From: Erysipelotrichaceae bacterium
Lineage (GTDB): Bacteria; Bacillota_I; Bacilli_A; Erysipelotrichales; Erysipelotrichaceae
Reading direction: 5' to 3'
Assembly: GCA_003446295.1 (NCBI GenBank)
Contig: DMBB01000406.1
Location: 1 to 6,524 of the forward strand
Length of the DNA: 6,524 nt
This document shows, piece by piece, positions 4,399 to 6,524 of this stretch (position 1 is its first letter; each line of letters begins with the position of its first letter). Both the position numbers and the translations under genes were made by a program. The notes beneath the pieces are model-generated. The model was given only the letters and a program-made list of their open reading frames with translations. It was not told the origin of the DNA and made no database searches.

Positions 4399-6210
4399 TC
4401 AGACCATATCCGCAGCCATTTCTTCAAACTGCCTTGTATACAGACTGTAGTAATAACCCTTCTGCTTCATCAGTTCATGGTGTGTTCCGCGTTCGACCAT
4501 CTTGCCGTCCTTGACAACAAGGATCACGTCTGCGTTCACGATGGTGGAGAGACGATGCGCGATCACAAAGGACGTCCTGCCCTTGATGACGATGGATATC
4601 GCATCCTGGATCGCCTTTTCCGTCAGTGTGTCAATGGAAGCAGTCGCTTCATCCAGGACAAGGATCCTGGGATCGGCGATGATCGCCCTGGCAAAGGACA
4701 GCAGCTGTTTTTCACCTGTCGACAGCATATCCCCGCCTTCCCCGACATTGCTGTCGAGGCCTTTGTCCATTTTATCAAGAACAAAGTCAGCGGATACGAG
4801 CTTGAGTGCCGCAAGGATCTCTTCATCCGTCGCTTCCGGCTTGCCGTATTTCAGGTTGTCCCTGACTGTGCCGGAGAACAGATGCGGCGTCTGCAGCACA
4901 TAGCCGATATTGCTGTGGAGCCACAGCTGGGAACGATCCCTGGCATCCCTGCCGTCGATCAGTACCTGTCCTTCCGTAGGTTCATAGAACCTGCAGACAA
5001 GATTGACCAGCGTGGATTTGCCTGCGCCTGTTTCACCGACGATCGCTACATTGGTTCCCTGGGGAACGGTCAGGTTGAAATGCTCAAGGACTTTCTCGGT
5101 CCCGTCAGGATATACGAAGCTGACATCGCGGAACTCCACGTCCCCGTACAGCTCTTCCCAGTTTTCCTTCTTCGGATTGAATGTTTCTCCGTATTTTTCG
5201 ATCACTTCAGGCCGATCTGCCACATCCGACTGGGCTGCAAGCAGATTGGTCAGGCGTTCAATGTTGACCTGGATGGCGATCAGTGCGGAGATCGTCGCGA
5301 TGATATTCTGGATCGGCTCCATCATGCCCAGCGCATAGGAGACAAATACAGACAGCGTACCGATCCTGAGCACGCCTTCCATGGTCAGGCTGCCGCCCTT
5401 CCAGAGCACGATCGCCAGTGCTGCAGAGCTCATCATTGTGACGGCTGCCGAGAACATTGCCGAATAATGCGTCGCATGGACGGATGTGCGCTTCATTTCC
5501 GAAGTATCTTTTTTGAAGTCATCGTTGATCGTGTCTTCAATGACCAGTGTCTTGATCGAACGGGCACCGGTGATGCCTTCGTTGAAGTTTCCCGTGATCT
5601 TTGAATTCACTTCACGGATCACACGGTTCAGTGCAACAAGACGCTTCTGGAACCAGCTGATCAATACGACTGCGATCGGCACCAGGATCAGCACGTAAAG
5701 CGCGAGCTTTGCGTTGATCCTCAGCATGACCGCCAGTACAAAGAGGATATAGGAACCGTTCCAGACGATATCCATCATTCTCCAGGCGACCAGTTCACCG
5801 ATCTTGCCGGTATCGCTCATCACTCTGGCGTGGATATAGCCGACGTTGTTCTGGTTGAAGTAAGAGAATGACAATGTCTGCAGATGATTGAATGACGCAT
5901 TGCGCAGATCTCTGTCAACATTCATTTCGATCTGTCCGCACCAGTAGACACTGATATAGTTGTCCAGCACCTGGATCGATAATGTCAGAAGATAGAGCAG
6001 GGCAAACAGCGGGAGTGTATCCAGTGTTCCCTGACCGATGAAGTGATCGATCGCATAGCTGTTGAACAGCGGGTATGCGCTGTCGATCATACTGCTGATG
6101 ATACCCAGTATCACAGAGAGAATGATCGTCTTTTTATACGGCTTTGCAAAGGGAATGACCCTGCCGATCCCGAACCAGGGCAGAGAGACATTCTTATTTT
6201 CTTCGCTCAT
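4399..6210 (-). CDS. ABC exporter half-transporter (TMD-NBD), catalytic-glutamate subunit of a heterodimer
   Basis: The 603-residue protein has an N-terminal exporter-type membrane domain with about six helices (roughly 28-49, 66-90, 146-164, 168-187, 245-275, 287-312). A C-terminal ATPase domain follows from about residue 355. ATPase motifs are Walker A GETGAGKS at 392-399 (K398), Q-loop Q440, Walker B ILVLDEATASID with catalytic E521, and H-loop H552 in AHRLSTI. The signature is the variant LSTGEKQ (496-502) instead of LSGGQ. This fits type IV heterodimeric exporters such as BmrCD or TM287/288, which export drugs, lipids or peptides; the substrate is unknown. AGGAGGT lies 6 bases before the ATG, which overlaps the stop of the upstream partner gene as ATGA, implying translational coupling. 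A strong terminator follows. Confidence 0.95.
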   Translation of the reverse strand: MSEENKNVSLPWFGIGRVIPFAKPYKKTIILSVILGIISSMIDSAYPLFNSYAIDHFIGQGTLDTLPLFALLYLLTLSIQVLDNYISVYWCGQIEMNVDRDLRNASFNHLQTLSFSYFNQNNVGYIHARVMSDTGKIGELVAWRMMDIVWNGSYILFVLAVMLRINAKLALYVLILVPIAVVLISWFQKRLVALNRVIREVNSKITGNFNEGITGARSIKTLVIEDTINDDFKKDTSEMKRTSVHATHYSAMFSAAVTMMSSAALAIVLWKGGSLTMEGVLRIGTLSVFVSYALGMMEPIQNIIATISALIAIQVNIERLTNLLAAQSDVADRPEVIEKYGETFNPKKENWEELYGDVEFRDVSFVYPDGTEKVLEHFNLTVPQGTNVAIVGETGAGKSTLVNLVCRFYEPTEGQVLIDGRDARDRSQLWLHSNIGYVLQTPHLFSGTVRDNLKYGKPEATDEEILAALKLVSADFVLDKMDKGLDSNVGEGGDMLSTGEKQLLSFARAIIADPRILVLDEATASIDTLTEKAIQDAISIVIKGRTSFVIAHRLSTIVNADVILVVKDGKMVERGTHHELMKQKGYYYSLYTRQFEEMAADMV

Positions 6211-6524
6211 TCTTCCACCTCCTGGCTCATCTGAAGGTCATAGATCCTGCGGTAGATCGAATGATTGTTCAGGAGTTCTTCATGCGTGCCGATCTCGGCG
6301 ACCTTCCCATGGTCCAGTACCGCGATCCTGTCTGCATTCATCAATGTTGTAATACGGTGCGCGATCAGGATCACTGTTGAGTCCTCTGATGCTTCGCGCA
6401 GGGATTTCCGGATCTTTGCGTCCGTCTCCGCATCGACAGCGGAAAGGGAATCATCAAAGACCATGACGGGCGGCTTTCTGATCAGCATCTGCGCAATGGC
6501 AGTTCTCTGCTTCTGACCGCCGGA
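6207..6524 (-). CDS. ABC exporter partner subunit, C-terminal part (5' end cut by window edge)
   Basis: The open frame continues from the right edge to the TGA at 6207-6209, giving the last 105 residues of an ABC ATPase domain. It begins inside the signature motif (SGGQKQRTAIAQ, canonical), continues through Walker B VMVFDDSLSAVD, where the catalytic glutamate is replaced by Asp, and has an intact H-loop AHRITTL. A D-loop (SAVD) and the usual C-terminal HEELL region are present. The ATG at 6488 is internal and not a start. The stop overlaps the next gene's start by 4 bp. It is the upstream partner of the 603-residue subunit; its membrane domain and Walker A lie outside the window. Confidence 0.93.
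   Translation of the reverse strand, partial: SGGQKQRTAIAQMLIRKPPVMVFDDSLSAVDAETDAKIRKSLREASEDSTVILIAHRITTLMNADRIAVLDHGKVAEIGTHEELLNNHSIYRRIYDLQMSQEVEE
6217..6223 (-). promoter_or_regulatory. Ribosome binding site of the second exporter subunit, inside the first subunit's gene
   Basis: AGGAGGT on the minus strand lies 6 bases upstream of the ATG at 6210, within the final codons of the partner gene. Together with the ATGA stop/start overlap it supports coupled synthesis of the two subunits. Confidence 0.75.

Noticed and set aside
4477..5604. Plus-strand open frame of 375 codons
   Set aside because: It is an antisense shadow of the exporter gene, arising from the codon bias of the real gene on the minus strand. 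No domain or start signal was seen.
6207..6488. Complete 93-residue small protein starting at the ATG at 6488
   Set aside because: The frame is open to the window edge and encodes SGGQKQR upstream of that ATG. This is the tail of a full ABC subunit.

Overview
The window looks like a stretch of ordinary chromosome from a Bacillota (Firmicutes) bacterium with roughly 50% G+C. The grounds are strong AGGAGG-type ribosome binding sites, tightly packed genes, DegV and Cof-type HAD proteins, and a heterodimeric ABC exporter encoded by overlapping genes. The DegV C-terminus resembles forms I associate with Erysipelotrichia-like gut bacteria, but that placement is from memory and weak. I see no mobile element, CRISPR array, rRNA or tRNA.

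Layout from left to right. Positions 1-989 (minus) hold the N-terminal two thirds of a COG2509-type FAD-dependent dehydrogenase, cut by the left edge. A divergent intergenic region (990-1098) with a candidate promoter and a 7+7 bp inverted repeat separates it from a plus-strand, membrane-anchored monofunctional peptidoglycan glycosyltransferase (GT51; 1099-1803). That gene runs head-on, with a 3 bp gap, into a minus-strand two-gene operon: a Cof-type HAD hydrolase (2666-3502) followed by a DegV-family lipid-binding protein (1807-2652). Next come a minus-strand VTT/TVP38-type membrane protein (3675-4274) with its own terminator and candidate promoter, then two overlapping minus-strand genes for a heterodimeric ABC exporter (4399-6210 complete; 6207-6524 C-terminal part only, cut by the right edge).

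How the genes work together. The two exporter subunits clearly form one machine: each carries the complementary half of one good and one degenerate ATP site, and their reading frames overlap by ATGA. HAD and degV are co-transcribed. Several products concern the envelope (glycosyltransferase, VTT protein, exporter, fatty-acid-binding DegV), but no shared pathway can be shown.

The most striking structure is at the convergent junction near 1803/1807. Each of the two facing transcription units appears to have its intrinsic terminator inside the coding end of the other gene, so the two mRNAs would overlap antisense by about 110 nt. I found no convincing undescribed multi-gene system here.
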